From positions 745,980 to 809,979 of the forward strand of contig MZZL01000398.1 of NCBI GenBank assembly GCA_002749535.1: 64,000 nt of DNA. The letters run 5' to 3'. Made by a program: the position numbers and the translations under genes. Below are positions 22,141 to 36,716 of the stretch, in pieces (within the stretch, counting starts at the first letter, position 1; the number at the start of each line of letters is the position of its first letter). This stretch comes from Apophysomyces variabilis (taxonomy: Eukaryota; Mucoromycota; Mucoromycetes; Mucorales; Mucoraceae). The notes beneath the pieces were generated by a model. That model was not told the origin of the DNA. It saw only the letters and a list, made by a program, of their open reading frames with translations, and did no database searches.

Positions 22141-23113
22141 TAGAATCTTTAAAGTCTTAATTAAGCGGGTGAAAAAGAAATTTTGTTCAGTGCAGCGCCA
22201 TTTTTTCAGCTGGTTTGAATCGGCGTCAAAACCATGCAAACATGCAATCCCAACGACCGGCTTTCACTCAAAATTCGAACTTAATGCTAACTTGGCTTTT
22301 TTTTGCATGAGTAAACAGCATGTCACGTCAAGTGACAATTGTGGACACAGCTTCGAGACCCCCATTCAGCGTAATACAACAAGTATCGATAATGACAACT
22401 AGCTACAGCAGTTTCTCTTCATGTCAATTGATCAAACCATCGACGGAGCCATCTTTCTGATAAACTGACCGTATACTATATCTTTTTGCAAACAGTATTA
22501 TTGGGGCAAGGAGATACTCCAGTGTCCGCAGGAATTCGCTTTGTATATCATATAACTTAAGGATCAATTGTATATCTTATCGGTGAATAGATGGGATGTA
22601 ACAAATGCACTCCTTACAGAGACAGGCCCCGCCTATTGAATGGTACATCGAAACGACTGTGCACCCTGAGGTAATCAATTTGCAGAACACACTCTCATCC
22701 CTAATAAAGTAGTTTCCAGATAGACTCTGTGCTGGGATTTAGTAAGTTTATTCCATACTGAACCGAAACTTACTAGTATTTTGTTAGCGTTTTGGATTTG
22801 TTTGCTCGCGACGGAGCATTCGCGCGCCACGTGAGTGGCCCAAGGGTACGATATTTGCTTTCTATTAGCTTGCGAACGCAGCAATAGTAGAAAAGCTTGT
22901 ACTAATTTTTTTGCAGTTTTTGAATGGTCTACCTTTACTACCGTTGTAGACTGATTTTGGCTGTGGTACCTATTACCTATATAGGCTGATCGAACCTTTT
23001 TTCAACTCTGGGAATTCAATTTCAAGCGGCGCAAGATTTCTCTTCTAAAAGCCGGCTTCCCTCTCCGTCACCACTCTTCTATAAAGCAAGTACCTTAGCA
23101 TAGCTCAATTGCT
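22141..23113. other. Intergenic region, no gene seen
   Basis: The divergent spacer between ZIM17 and the folliculin homologue. Small ORFs (22169-22402, 22675-22884) show no support. Promoters of both neighbours should lie here. Confidence 0.45.
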
Positions 23114-24484
23114 ATGAATGCGCTTATAGCTCTGCTTCATTTCTGTGAAGCTCATGGTCCTTGTGCAGTATTTTGTACGCAGGCCATTCACCAACCAGAG
23201 CAGACAGCGCATGGTGAAAATGGGTTATATTCAATCAATATACCAGCACTGAAAGACAAGCAGAACGACATGACAGCCAGTTCGCTTCCATTTGCCTCAT
23301 TATCTTCCACATTTTCTACTTCAACCGAACCTCCTACGCCACCGAACAGTGCAACCTCCCCACGTCTTCAGTCTTCACCTTCCTTATCTTCATTGCGGAA
23401 AACCAGTGGCCCCATGCCAACTAAACCATTTTTCAACAGTTTGCGTGAACATGCTGTACCAGCTCAAACCTCGTGCCCTGCCTGCACAGCCCAAATGCCA
23501 TATATCTGTACAAAAGATAGTAGATCACTCCAGGAGGCAAAAATGTTTCTTACACGGGATGAAGAAGACCCCTCAGTACAGTATATTGGAACAAAGGCAC
23601 CGCAACAGTTACACCTTTACAAAGCTGTTCGCTTAGCCTGTGTTCGGAGGTAATATCACACATACAAACAAAATGGGGGCTGAAACAAAAGGGAAGTTTG
23701 ACTACAGAATTTTGCCCTGGGAGGGATGGTCCAGTTCTTTTTGGAGACGATGAAAACGGCTATGTAATGAGCTATATGTTCAAGCTGCGCGATGCACAAG
23801 CTAGAGGCGAAGCGCGTTTTTATTCTCTTATGATGCTCATGACGGACCGAGTTTTTCTCATTTCCTGCTGGCCATTTCTCGTCAGGTGAACATGCGATGC
23901 TGATGAATTAACCTTAACCACTCTTTAGTTCATTTCGGTCTATGGCGCTTAATCTGCAAGAAAGGGCAGATGCTATATTCCAGCGTGAAAGAGAGCAGCG
24001 GGAACGACAACCATTATATAATTCTATAGCTAGTAGTCGACGGGTCGCTCCCATATCACAAGGTAAAATCAGCGCAAGACATGACAGGCGACTCAATGTG
24101 ACCCCGAAAAAAGAGCAATTTTTTAGGCGCCGAAGTAATACTTCGCTCCGATCGTTGGTCGATCTTTTGGGTATAAAGGTCCGCTTCACCCTTTCTTTTC
24201 TTCCGCCTTAAATTCATTTTGTTTGTCTATAGGATATCTATGCCCAAATCCATGCGCAGTTTAGTTATATCCTAAGACTGTCAGCCCGAAGACGTATGGA
24301 GAAGATATTACCAGGTAGGAGTGCAGGACCTCTCTACCTGAAACTGGCAAGTACTGGTTCAATTACACAGGTTTGTTTTCTAATAGTATTTTTCTTTATA
24401 TAGCGCGAAGAATATCAAGCACGCAAACATGAGAATGAACAGCAGCAGATGAAAGATGTTGTGGTGTGTCAGCAGACGACATAA
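23114..24484 (+). CDS. LST7: Folliculin/Lst7-like protein without the C-terminal DENN module
   Basis: Folliculin (FLCN; yeast Lst7) is a GAP partner for Rag GTPases in TORC1 amino-acid signalling at the vacuole/lysosome. The N-terminus MNALIALLHFCEAHGPCAVFCTQ is the typical FLCN longin start. The frame then has a Ser/Pro-rich linker and a zinc-binding-like CPACTAQMPY. Exon 2 encodes CPGRDGPVLFGDDENGYVMSYMF and FYSLMMLMTDRVFLISCWPF. Exons 3-5 encode LLGIKDIYAQIHAQFSYILRL and a short end. Exons: 23114-23649, 23697-23885, 23929-24178, 24233-24370, 24404-24484; total about 397 residues. The protein stops soon after the longin region, so the C-terminal DENN half of animal FLCN is missing, as in yeast Lst7. 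The donor GTCCGC after exon 3 is non-consensus. Confidence 0.88.
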
Positions 24485-24806
24485 ACACTCTTTGACCCCC
24501 CTCAAAAGGGCTTCTCTTTGTACATATTTATAACCGGTTAACATCTGGAAAAGCACACGAACACCCTACCACGACTAGTCATTTTTTTATACCTTTCATT
24601 ACATATATTCTAAAGCTGTAAAGCTTAATCCAACAAAGACTATTTTAAGTTTACTATTAGTATATTTGCTTATGCATTCACAGCAACTTCATTGATGTCT
24701 CACCAAATATGTGACTGACGCCAACCTTGTTTCAATTGCCCTCATATCGAGCATTTTCGTTCGCGATAAAAACCTGCTTCTTTTGTTTTCTTTCTTTCCT
24801 TACGCC
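24485..24806. other. Spacer between LST7 and CREG-like gene
   Basis: Just over 300 bp, holding the LST7 3' region and the CREG promoter. It is AT-rich and no further element is seen. Confidence 0.4.
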
Positions 24807-25662
24807 ATGCTATTTTCAACTCTGGGTTTTTTTATACTGTCTAGTGTATTCGTCGTAAACGCATTAGATCAAGATGTCTATACCGCAGCCAGAATTGCTC
24901 GCCAGTTACTAGATGATGCTGGTAATGTTTTCGGCTAAATACCGTATTTTTCACTTAAACATGGATGAATAAAGGTATTGGCACGATGCAGACCCTCATG
25001 GACGATGAAATCCAACCAGGATTTGGAGGTAATATTTGGCACGCATCATGGCTTATATGATCGGAAAGTCTAACAAGGGGAAAATAGGGTACCCATTTGG
25101 GATTATGGAATATTACAGCAGTCGATGCTCGGATGAAGGTGATCTTTTACTGTTCATGTCGGATCTTCAGGTTGTTCTTTCAGCTAGCCAACATAGCCTT
25201 ATGTGTGATCTAAAAATTGGTTATACAGATGAACATCCGCAACCTGCATAACGGACCCAACAAGGTTTCATTTTCCGTTCGGGCCCTCAAAGATTACAAC
25301 CCAAAAGTCCATAACCGCACATCACGAATTGAGCAGCCGCGATTTACACTGTTGGGTGAGGTTGAGCCTGTACCCGATCACAAGGTACGTAAAGCTTTTT
25401 TCCCACGCTTCGTTGGACACAAGTTTCCCCCTCATTCAACTCCTTTTCTTTTAAGCGTGAAGAAAGTCTATCCTGTTACCTTCCTATTCATCCCGAAATG
25501 AAACCCATGGTGCATTTCAAGGATTTCAATCCATACATTTTTAGAGTGAAAAGTATATATTATATTGGTGGATTTGGAGGCTTGAATTATATCGGCTGGA
25601 TTCCGCTTCATATTTATCAGCAAGCTCATAAAATAGACGAACTCTTGTTTAAGCAGCAATAA
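24807..25662 (+). CDS. CREG-like secreted protein (FMN-binding split-barrel fold)
   Basis: CREG proteins are secreted or endolysosomal glycoproteins with the fold of pyridoxamine-phosphate oxidase, generally without known enzymatic activity. The N-terminus MLFSTLGFFILSSVFVVNA is a clear signal peptide, followed by DVYTAARIARQLLDDA, the family's first helix. Later exons give YPFGIMEYYSSRC, LLLFMSDLQ-MNIRNLHNGPNKVSF, and FTLLGEVEPVPD. The last exon ends the fold with FKDFNPYIFRVKSIYYIGGFGG. Exons are 24807-24921, 24975-25028, 25088-25170, 25229-25384 and 25456-25662 (204 residues, near the family's 200-220). One N-glycosylation sequon (HNRTS) is seen. All exon junctions rebuild conserved text. 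Confidence 0.88.
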
Positions 25663-27001
25663 TATACACAGCACCGCACGCACAATGTATGATCTTTGTT
25701 CAGTTCGCTTTTGGGAACGTGTCGGTAGAAACTTTGCTGACTTAGGTTTCTTGTTTTTTTTGACCCGATTTTGACCGATCAGCTGAACTACGATTTGGTG
25801 CAAGATCGGTGCAAGTCGGTGAAAGTCGGTGGAAACCGGGTCAACATGGGAAAATTCAGGCTCTTTTTTTTGGGCTCACTTCTACTTCTTTGAGTGATCT
25901 TTCGAACACGTTTCTTTAATGTCCAATACTTCGTTCCATAGATACGTTATATCAGATCAAGGCATGCTTCATCAGAACCATTGTCTATTACATTTTCTGT
26001 TTCTGTTTCCGTTTCCTTTGGACGAAACACTAAAACCCAAGACAATAAGCAAACGAGACATTGTATTTTAAATTCCGGTACCTGAATACTAACGATAGCC
26101 CCGCATTGAAGCAATGTCATGGATAGTCATATAAACGAGAAAGCTTCTTATAGACCTCGTCCTCTATTCATGAGATCGTTGAAATCAAAAAATTGAATCT
26201 GTCAAATCTAGCTGAAAAGAACAGGTGCCAGACAAACTCGCGTTTGGTTTATGTATAGATTTCTGTTATTGTCACTGATGCTCACTTGCCCTATGTTTTG
26301 CCTTCAGTAGCCGGTATTTGTTCATTCTGAACTTTCTCTGTTGCGTTAGTTGATATTGTGTGCATAATCGTTGATAGAAGCATATATCTCGGCAATATTA
26401 CGTTTCTATCCAAGGGTTGTTCCAGTGTCTTATCTATTCTTTAGGCTCTGAAATCATTGTCTATATGTAATCGTGCATTAAACGCGTACTTAGTTCTTGC
26501 TCTACGCGCATCAAATGAGGTGAGAACCGCTTTCACTTTGATTTGGCGTGGAAAACCGAGTCAGACTGTTTCGATCAGTATAAGCTACTTAAATAGCCAT
26601 GTGTCTCTTAGCCTGTTCACAATATAGTACATGATTTAACCGAGAGTTGAAGTGAAATGGACTACGTTGTCCATCTGTCCAATTCACAAATACGGCAACG
26701 GAGCGTCTAAATGCATGGGGTAGCGGTTTTTTAAAGAATATCAGCTAAAATAGACATCAAAAGTATGTGTGTCAACACAACATATCCGTTTCTGCAGCTG
26801 GTTGTAGATGCCTTGTTGAACGACCTCTGAATGCCCTTGGCTTACATTGGCATTAAATAAATCTAACTTGTTCCATAGAGGAGACAACGTATCCATGTTT
26901 TTATACGTCATCCTCTATTAAAAGTCCGGAATTAAGTGGGAAAATATTTCCCGCGAGGCGTCCTTTTTTTTTCTTCGACCTTTCCTTTCTTTGTAAACAT
27001 A
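25663..27001. other. Intergenic region upstream of DLD, no gene seen
   Basis: About 1.3 kb. A tract of short imperfect repeats (GGTGCAAGTCGGTGAAAGTCGG) occurs near 25807-25832. No convincing ORF apart from a minus-strand shadow of the CREG end. Confidence 0.45.
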
Positions 27002-28938
<1,937 letters not shown>

Positions 28939-29171
28939 ACATGTATACTATTTGTACAGGATAAACGCTGGATAAACAAGAAGCAACGTAATACATCCAT
29001 AACGACTGTTTTCCCACATTGTCATAAAAGCACATTACTTATTCATACATTGCGTCTATCGTTGAGTGTCTGCATACGGCTTTAAGATAGCCAAAGGAAT
29101 TCTGTGTTTTCAAAGCTTCTGTCTATTTTGCTTTATAGGTTTGAGCAAAACTTAGGCTAGTATTGCTAATT

Positions 29172-30163
29172 TCACGCACTAATGTCTGAAGGATGAATGA
29201 TTTCGACCTGACCTTCCGCATTGATAGCAGGTAACGAAAAATGCTAATGGAAAAACTCAAAGTTAGCATATACTATCAACGGACAGTGAACATATACCTC
29301 TGGATTAAAATGTTCCATCGAGCTCAACACCATGGTCGCACCGTGAGATTCATTTTCACCCGCAAGTTTCAAAATGTTGGGATCCGGGATCCAGATCACC
29401 TTATTTTTATTTTGGTCCCGGGAAAATCATATGGACTTGCAATAAGTATCTTGTTTCCAAATGTCAAAGGTTGCTTACATGCATTTTGGCGTTCAAGGCA
29501 GCCTGGACGCCGTTCACTGCGTCTTCGAAAACCAAACATTGTTCAGCTGGAGGATTGCCCAGTCGCTCCTGAGCAGCCAAAAATAGATCTGGGGCAGGTT
29601 TTCCATTCTTGATACCCTCGTCGTCACCACAAATGACATGATCAAACAAAGCAAATAGTTCTTTGTTCATGGACGTCTTCAGCTCAAATTTGGCACGGGT
29701 AGACGAAGTGGCAACGGCCATTGGGATCTTGTTGCGATGAAGATGCTGAATTAATCGTTCAACGCCTGGTAATGGCTTTACAAGTGGAAAGCGTTCTTCC
29801 TGGATCTTGCCCATAATATTCAGGTACTCTTCCACGGTCATGGGCAACTTGTAGGTCTCCACAACAATTTTGGCAGACTAAAGCCATATTGAATTTTTGA
29901 CATGGTTCGCGGGTCATTGAGGCAAGTACCTCTGGGCCTGTTCGTCCCATCAATTGACTCTTGACATCCCAAGTAAACTTGACGCCGTTAGCGTAGCGAT
30001 CAAGAATCTCCTGGGTGACTTCTGTATAGACACGTTCAGTGTCTAAAAGAAGACCGTCCTAAAGTATACATCACACGTCAAAAGTTAGTGCTGCAGGTTA
30101 CAAGGCAGGGATATAAAAAACGTTACCTACCATATCAAATATACAATGACTGATGTGAGGCAT
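29172..30163 (-). CDS. HAD-family phosphatase, pseudouridine-5'-phosphatase (PUDP/HDHD1) type
   Basis: Haloacid dehalogenase hydrolase closest to HDHD1/PUDP, which dephosphorylates pseudouridine 5'-monophosphate. Exons on the minus strand: 30131-30163, 29930-30058, 29479-29877, 29298-29399, 29172-29243. The nucleophile motif spans intron 1: [13 protein letters not shown]. Then come LMGRTGPE, the [11 protein letters not shown] cap region, motif [16 protein letters not shown], the [10 protein letters not shown] and [11 protein letters not shown] (motif III lysine), and motif [13 protein letters not shown]. The C-terminus is [12 protein letters not shown]...FSLPAINAE. All motif residues are in place, so the gene looks functional. 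Related sugar-phosphate phosphatases share this layout, so substrate is inferred. Confidence 0.88.
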
Positions 30164-31454
30164 AATTTTCTGTTTGCTTAAACCAAAAGTGGAACGTTCA
30201 GGCAAAGGGAAAGGGAAAAGATCCCACTGTACGACAGTATGCCGATGTCAGACAAGTCACGAAACTCAGATGGAGTTGCGTTGCACAGCCGACATCCGGA
30301 AAAAGTGGACCTGAGCATGTCTTTGACATAGCAATTCTACCCACTTGATGTCTTGCAGATAGATTGGTGTCTGTCACAGGAAGCCATCCGGTAATATGTT
30401 GATCTTTTTCAAAACTTTGGTTATTGCCTCCATATACCGATCCTGATATGGCAATGAATAAGGGTAGTGAGGCTGGCCTTTCATATCGAATTTTGCCGAT
30501 TTTGTTATGGACTCACTGAAATCATTAGGTTGAGAGTATAATGGCTCGCTTAAGTCAAAATATGAGAAAATTTTCTCCTTTTATGCAAGAAATGACTCTC
30601 TCCCCTCGTAGGTTTCCTCAACTTATTCGTGTACGCGGTGGAGATTTACTGGCAAACTGAGGTCATAACATGCATCATATCGGAACTCAATGTGTGATCG
30701 TCCTTGCTTAGTTTAAAGATTGCAATAACGGAGATAGGTCCCTTGTAAAGCTTGCTTTAGAATGACTGACAGTGATCGCTCTTTAACTTGTGGACGTCGT
30801 ATGAGTTGCGCGCATACGTAGAAAAAGCCCGCATGAAACAATGTGGCTACACAGGTTTGGATTGACCGAGTCGAGTAAAGGGTGAGCACAGATGCGATGT
30901 GGTCAATTTCTTGTGTTATACATTCTCAAGGGGTTACTGGTTTGGAGTATGGTTGATTGCAAAAGTGAACTTACTTCTGACGGACTCCTAAGGTCTCTTA
31001 ACTTTTTGATTAAGCTCTGGTCTCTGCAAACTGTCCCTAATCTCATTTTTCTCGTGTAAATATCACACTTTCCCATGTACATCTAAGCTGATTCTTTCTT
31101 TCATGGGATATGCAACGGGTATAGAGAGCTTGATGTGGAGTGCGTGCGCATTGCCTCGAAATTTTTTGTTTTGCTTGCAAGTGGAATAGTTTCTGCTATT
31201 CGTCTCTGTGCGTTTTCGAGCCTATTTTGATTTGGCTGCCTTTTTCTCTTTGCAATACGTTCTTTATCTTCTGCTGTTTGTTTGGACTTGCCGTCCTTTT
31301 TCTTTCTTTTTGCGGACTGAGGGAGCTGCAGTCCTTTTGCATACGATCTTTAACCATTGGACGAGTTTCTCTGAGGCACCCGCCACGTTTAGATTGGAAA
31401 ATACGTCCTCTGGACCCTTAGCAAATTTTACATTAGCGCACGCATTAAGAGATT
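30164..31454. other. Intergenic region, no gene seen
   Basis: The divergent side of the PUDP gene. No ORF is convincing. Overlapping frames at 31140-31456 (plus) and 31264-31560 (minus) run into the repeat and look like chance frames. Confidence 0.4.
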
Positions 31455-31640
31455 GAACTAGGGCTAGGAATTTGAGGCGGTCCGCTAGGCAAGCATCCGG
31501 TCGGGCCTGAGTAGATCGGTTTCCGGGCCATAGACTTCGCCCACGGGTTAATGGGCCCATCTTAGTGTGATAGGCCTAGTGTGTGCCGGGCTGCGGGTAA
31601 GGATATTGACTCATGGCCCGCCCATTTCAAGCCTTAGATT
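31455..31640 (+). repeat. GGCC-rich dispersed repeat, copy B
   Basis: Related to 5774-6018 in the same orientation: GGGTTAATGGGCCC, TCTTAG, TGTGATAGGCCTAGT, a CCGGGCTGCGGGT block, and CCCATTTCAAGCC. It is about 60 nt shorter because one internal GTTAA...GGCCCAG unit is missing. The GC content drops sharply at both edges, marking the element boundaries. No ORF, TIR or target duplication is seen. Confidence 0.75.
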
Positions 31641-32840
31641 GAACGTATTACTTTCTCGAAATGTTTTCTTTTGGTGCGCATTGCTCTGAAGTTAAAAGAG
31701 AAAATTAACTTATATATTAGATCTATAAAATCGCAAAAGACTGAACTCTCACACTCTATCAAAATTACGTCAATCGTATATCATAACTACTTCTAACTTT
31801 GTTTTTATCTTGCGTTGACCGTGTACACCAGAAGAAGGAGCGGAAATTCAATGTACCAACCAATACACAAGAGTGTGCGCAGTCTAATATATGAAGCACA
31901 TGGTCGCTCGTACTGCTTTCTTGCATTTGGACAAGCATTGGTCCGAGGAAAAGCATACGAATTCAGTTTCCAGGTTAAATAAGATTCATATGTTCTTTGT
32001 GGTACGCCATTTTAATTCATTGACTTCTTTTTGCCTTTTGATATATAGTAGTAGATCCATTTGACGGACTATCCTATCTGTTTGTTATGGCCATTTTACT
32101 CAAGACTCGAATGTTGAAAGGTCATGATACGGGCGTATGTCTACCGTTCACATGGCATCAAACGTATTTACTGTGCTATACGATGGATTCTATGCTTTTG
32201 AATTACGTGGGTTTTCTCGTATTCATATCATGATGATGACCGTATCCCGGGAGTAACGAAAGTAATATGTTTGCATCTGTTTACAGATAATAAATATTTG
32301 GCAGATCTGGAAAACGTAACTTAACATATTGTTAAAAAATGAAACCATATCCTATTATGAGCATATAAGCATTAGCGCATAACATGTCCCCCGTAGAAAG
32401 TGTAAGTCGTTAACGAATGGTCCAGCCAATTAAAAGTTGGAAACATAGGCACATCCAAAAATGGTTTTGTCCGATATGTTGATAATTGTATACGTTTATA
32501 CCTTTTAAACAGAAAATATGCCGTCTGCGGTGATGATAAACTTAGAACAGTGGCGATTTCCCGATTCCAGAGCAATGCCGATAAGGCGAAAAGCCGCTGA
32601 TGCTGAGTCGGTAGATTCTTGCCCGAGCGGGTAATAGCTCGGTCTTGATTTTGATAGGCTTCCTATTATTGTCCGACAAGGAACCACTTGTTCAAAGCCA
32701 ATGTCAGACAAAGCTGGTTGGATGCCACGCGTTTTAAGGTTGTACAAAGGTACGTAAATATAGTATGGCTGAACTTTCTACCTAAGCGGATCTACATTAA
32801 CCTACAATGATCCGAAGGCTGAACTGTCAACCCGAAGTCT
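31641..32840. other. Intergenic region upstream of the P450 gene
   Basis: AT-rich. Two overlapping minus-strand ORFs (32372-32575 and 32505-32747) have no recognisable domain. Nothing further is seen before the TATA-like element. Confidence 0.4.
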
Positions 32841-32850
32841 AATATAAAAC
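32841..32850 (+). promoter_or_regulatory. TATA-like box of the CYP505 gene
   Basis: AATATAAAAC lies 67-76 bp upstream of the start codon, followed by a C/T-rich leader (CTTCTTCTTG...CACTTCATACACTC), a usual fungal core promoter arrangement. Assignment by position only. Confidence 0.5.
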
Positions 32851-32916
32851 TACAACAATTTTCTTCTTCTTGATCTCATCTGCCCATATCACTTCATACA
32901 CTCACCTTCCCATATT

Positions 32917-35900
32917 ATGTCTGAAAACACTACTACATCACTTATTGTCGTTCGCAAGGATTCGACCGATATCGAGAAAGATGGTCGCATCATCCGATTT
33001 GGCAATGGCGCCAACCTAGATACCATCCGTAGTCTCGCAGCAGAAAAACTTGGCATAGTTGGTTCTGCTGATGTCCTTTTATACGATAATTCAGGGAAAT
33101 TGGTCCCTGGTGTTGATGAGGCTCGCCAACAGCAAGTTCTCTATATCGACTTGAAAGATCATATCAAAGAAGTCATTCCTGGTCCTACAAAATTACCATT
33201 TGTAGGAAATCTCTACGATATGCTTCCAGATATGTAAGTACTCTCAATCTATGCTTTTAGATCACTCATGCATTACTGGAACAGTGTTCAGGGATGGATC
33301 AGACAGTTCGAGACATACGGTCCTCTGGTCGACATTACTATTCTAGGAACCAGAATCGTTGGCACCAATGACCCTGCTATTGCCGAAGTATTTGCCAAAG
33401 AGTCCGAGTATTTTACCAAGAAGATCGTGGCCGCTTTAAAAGAAATCAAACCTTTTGCTGGCCAAGGTCTATTCAGTACGGACACTTCCGATGTGGACTG
33501 GCAGCTGGCCCATAAATTGCTCATGCCAGCATTTAGCCCGCGTGCAGTGAAGGTTAGATATAATAGTTCAGGCACTTATGAGGCTTATCACTAAATTTTG
33601 TGTCTATAGGCATATCAAGAAGAAATGGGAGTTATCACCGAACAGGCCATCAAGATCTTCGAACAATATAAACCTGACGAACCTGTCGAAATCCTTCATT
33701 GGACAACAAATATAACTTTTGAAACGATCGGTCGTGTCGGCTTTGGCTATGATTTCAATCTCCTCGAAGAACGTGAAAGAGATCCTCATCCATTCATTGA
33801 TGCCATGGGATACTTGCTATCACAGATTATCGTTCGTTTCCAACAAGCTCAGTTCATGAAGCAATTACCCACTTCAGCAAACCGTAAATTCAATGAATCC
33901 ATCGAATTGATGCACAGAACGGTGGAACAAGTCATTCAGGAACGTAAAAATGCCCCGAAGACAGATGGTAGCAACAAAGATCTGCTTGACTATATGTTGA
34001 ACGCGCGCGACGAACATAACCTTGGCCTATCCGACGAGAATATCCGTGATCAAGTGGTCACTTTCTTGATTGCGGGCCATGACACTACAGCAAATACGAT
34101 CGCCTGGACCTTATATGAATTAGCACGCAACCCGGATGTGGAGGCAAAGGTGTTGCAGGAGATTGTCAACTGCGGTATTACCCATGATAAGTACCCCACG
34201 ACTGATCAGATCAGCAACCTGAAGTACCTTCATCAAGTACTCAAAGAAACCTTGCGCATGTACTCCCCAGTTCGTTCGTTAACAAAGTATTGCCAAAAGG
34301 ACTGTGTTGTCCCAGGAGGTTATCTGATTAAGGAAGGAACAAGTGTGTCCATCAATACCTACGCCATGCATCATAATGAAAAAGTGTACCCCAATCCCTC
34401 TCGCTGGGATCCTGACCGCTGGACACCGGAAGAAGAACAGAAACGTTCTCGATTTGCTTGGTTGCCTTTCTCCAACGGTCCACGCGCCTGCATTGGTATG
34501 GCCCTTGCGTTACAAGAAGCAAAGACGGTACTAGCCATGGTCTTGCACCGTTTCCAGTTCCGTTATGGTAAGACAGCACGTAACTTGTCGATTTACGCGA
34601 CTGACATAAAACGCTCTTTAGATGGTCCTGCTATCCTGTACGATCCTAAGATGGCTACTACCAAACCAAAAGACTTTTTTGTCACAATCCACCCGCGGAC
34701 TGACCTTCCTGAACCAAACGCTGAAGTCGTTCTGCCCAAGACAGTCAATGATACTATAAGTACTTCTATTCCCGCTGCTATGCCAGAAGTAGCAGTTGCG
34801 AAGGGAAAGGATATCGATCTTCCACCCATTACCTTCTTGTTCGGTACGCAAACAGGTACGGCTCAAGACTATTCTTCGCAGCTTGCCACCCAAGCCAGAA
34901 ACTTTGGCTTTAAGAGTGTCACTATGTGCGAGATGGACAAATGGAAAGTCCTCGAGAATGGTGGTCGTCCGGATGGTCCGAATGAATTAGTCGTCATTTG
35001 TTCCGCAACGTACAATGGCCAGCCGCCCGATTCAGCCGAAATGTTCGACAAGCTTCTTGATAAGACTAAGGAGGCAGGCAACGAAAACCTTTTGAAGGGG
35101 GTCTCATATGCTGTCTTTGGCGTTGGAAACAAAAACTGGCGCACTTATCAACATTTCCCGCAAAAGGTTGACAGGTGTATGGAAGAATTAGGTGCAGATC
35201 GCTTCTATAACCGTGGTGAAGGCGATGCAGACAAGGACATCGATGCTCAGTTTAACGAATGGTAAAAGAAATTATCTTGAAGATACAAATCTTTGACGTT
35301 TACGTTAATCGCGTCTTTAGGTGTGCTTTCTTCTGGACCCATACACTGGATTACTTTAATGTTCCAGTTTCCAAGGAGAAATCAGTGGTCCCTGCAGCTG
35401 CAGCAATGAACGAAAGCAAATTGGTTAAAGTGAGATTCGTGACGCCAAAGGAAACTGAAAAATGGACGGCCGCACAAAACAATATCAATGGCACAGGCAA
35501 CGCCAAGGTCTTGGTCAACCGAGAACTGCAGCATGCTGGTGCTGAACGAAGTACGCGCCATATTGAGCTTGATATCTCAACTGTTCCTCCTCTTGGAGAC
35601 CTTGCTTATGAAGCCGGTGACCATCTGGAAGTGATGCCAGAGAATGACCAAAAAGTGGTTGAAGCAGTCGGCCTCAGCTTTGGATGGGTTCTTGATTCCG
35701 TATTTGAAGTCGATCCAGAAAGTCTCGACGGCGTTTCGCCTCGTTCGCTTGCTGCCTCTATTCGGGGTCCATGTACTATCAGAAACGCTTTGACCTATTT
35801 TGCTGATCTCTCCTCACCTCCCTCGCGTACGATGCTGGCCATTTTCGCCTCCCAGCTGAAGAGCTTATCACCCCAGACGGCTGAAGAGTTCGAGAGAATG

Positions 35901-36716
35901 ACTATGCCAGACCAGGACAATAACGACCAGTATCCTGCCTTCGTCAAACAACACCGCAACCTCTTGGATCTCCAGAAGGCCTTCCCACAGGTAAATCGTC
36001 TCGATCTCGGCCAGTTCCTCGTTGCTGTTGGCGTTATGCAGCCCCGTCGCTACTCCATCGCCTCTTCACCCTTGCAACATCCTACCGAGGTACATCTGGC
36101 TGTAGGCGTGGTGGATGATTTGGTACAAGGAAAGCATTATTACGGATTAGCTTCGTCTTTCCTTTCTCGTACCAGCACAGGTCATATCCGTGCTACCCTC
36201 AAGTCATCCAAGAGTGCATTTTCTCTTCCATCCGATTCTTCTGTACCCATTATCATGATCGCAGCTGGAACTGGTTTTTCTCCCTTCCGTGGTTTCCTCC
36301 AAGAACGTGCCCAACAACGTGCAGCCGGTAAAGAAGTCGGAAAGGCCATTCTGTTCTTTGGATGCCGACGACCTGACCAGGATTACATCTATTCTGACGA
36401 GTTGGAAGCTTATGTCAATGATGGTCTGCTGGAACTTCACGTGGCTTTTTCAAGAATAACGCCACCCTCACCTACTAAGTACGTCCAGCATCAATTGTTG
36501 GCTCATGGTGCGGACATATGGGGATTGATCGATCCTGAGAATGGCAAGGCGGCAAATATCTATGTTTGCGGTAGTGGTACAATGAGCCGCGACGTGCGCA
36601 GAGCCTTTGCTAATATTGCTTCAAGCCTTGGTGCGGCCGAGACGGAGGAAGGTGCAGAGGCGTTTGTACAAAGCTTGATTGACAATGGGCGTTATAACGA
36701 AGATGTCTGGGGTTGA
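32917..36716 (+). CDS. Self-sufficient P450-reductase fusion, CYP505 (P450foxy/BM3 type), with N-terminal ubiquitin-like extension
   Basis: The fusion hydroxylates fatty acids near the omega end using NADPH through its own reductase. Exons 32917-33233, 33285-33552, 33610-35261 and 35321-36716 give 1210 residues. Residues 1-85 form an extra domain (GRIIRFGNGANLDTI...AAEKLGI...GKLVPGVDEARQQQVLYID) before the usual IPGPTKLPFVGN. The P450 part has AGHDTTANT in the I helix, ETLRMYSP (ExxR) and FSNGPRACIG with the haem cysteine. The reductase part has an FMN flavodoxin domain (LFGTQTGTAQDY, SATYNGQPPD), an FAD domain (QPRRYSIASSP, AAGTGFSPFRGF) and a NADPH end (YVCGSGTMSRDV) finishing in DVWG. All catalytic landmarks are intact. 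The enzyme lacks a membrane anchor and should be cytosolic. Confidence 0.95.
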
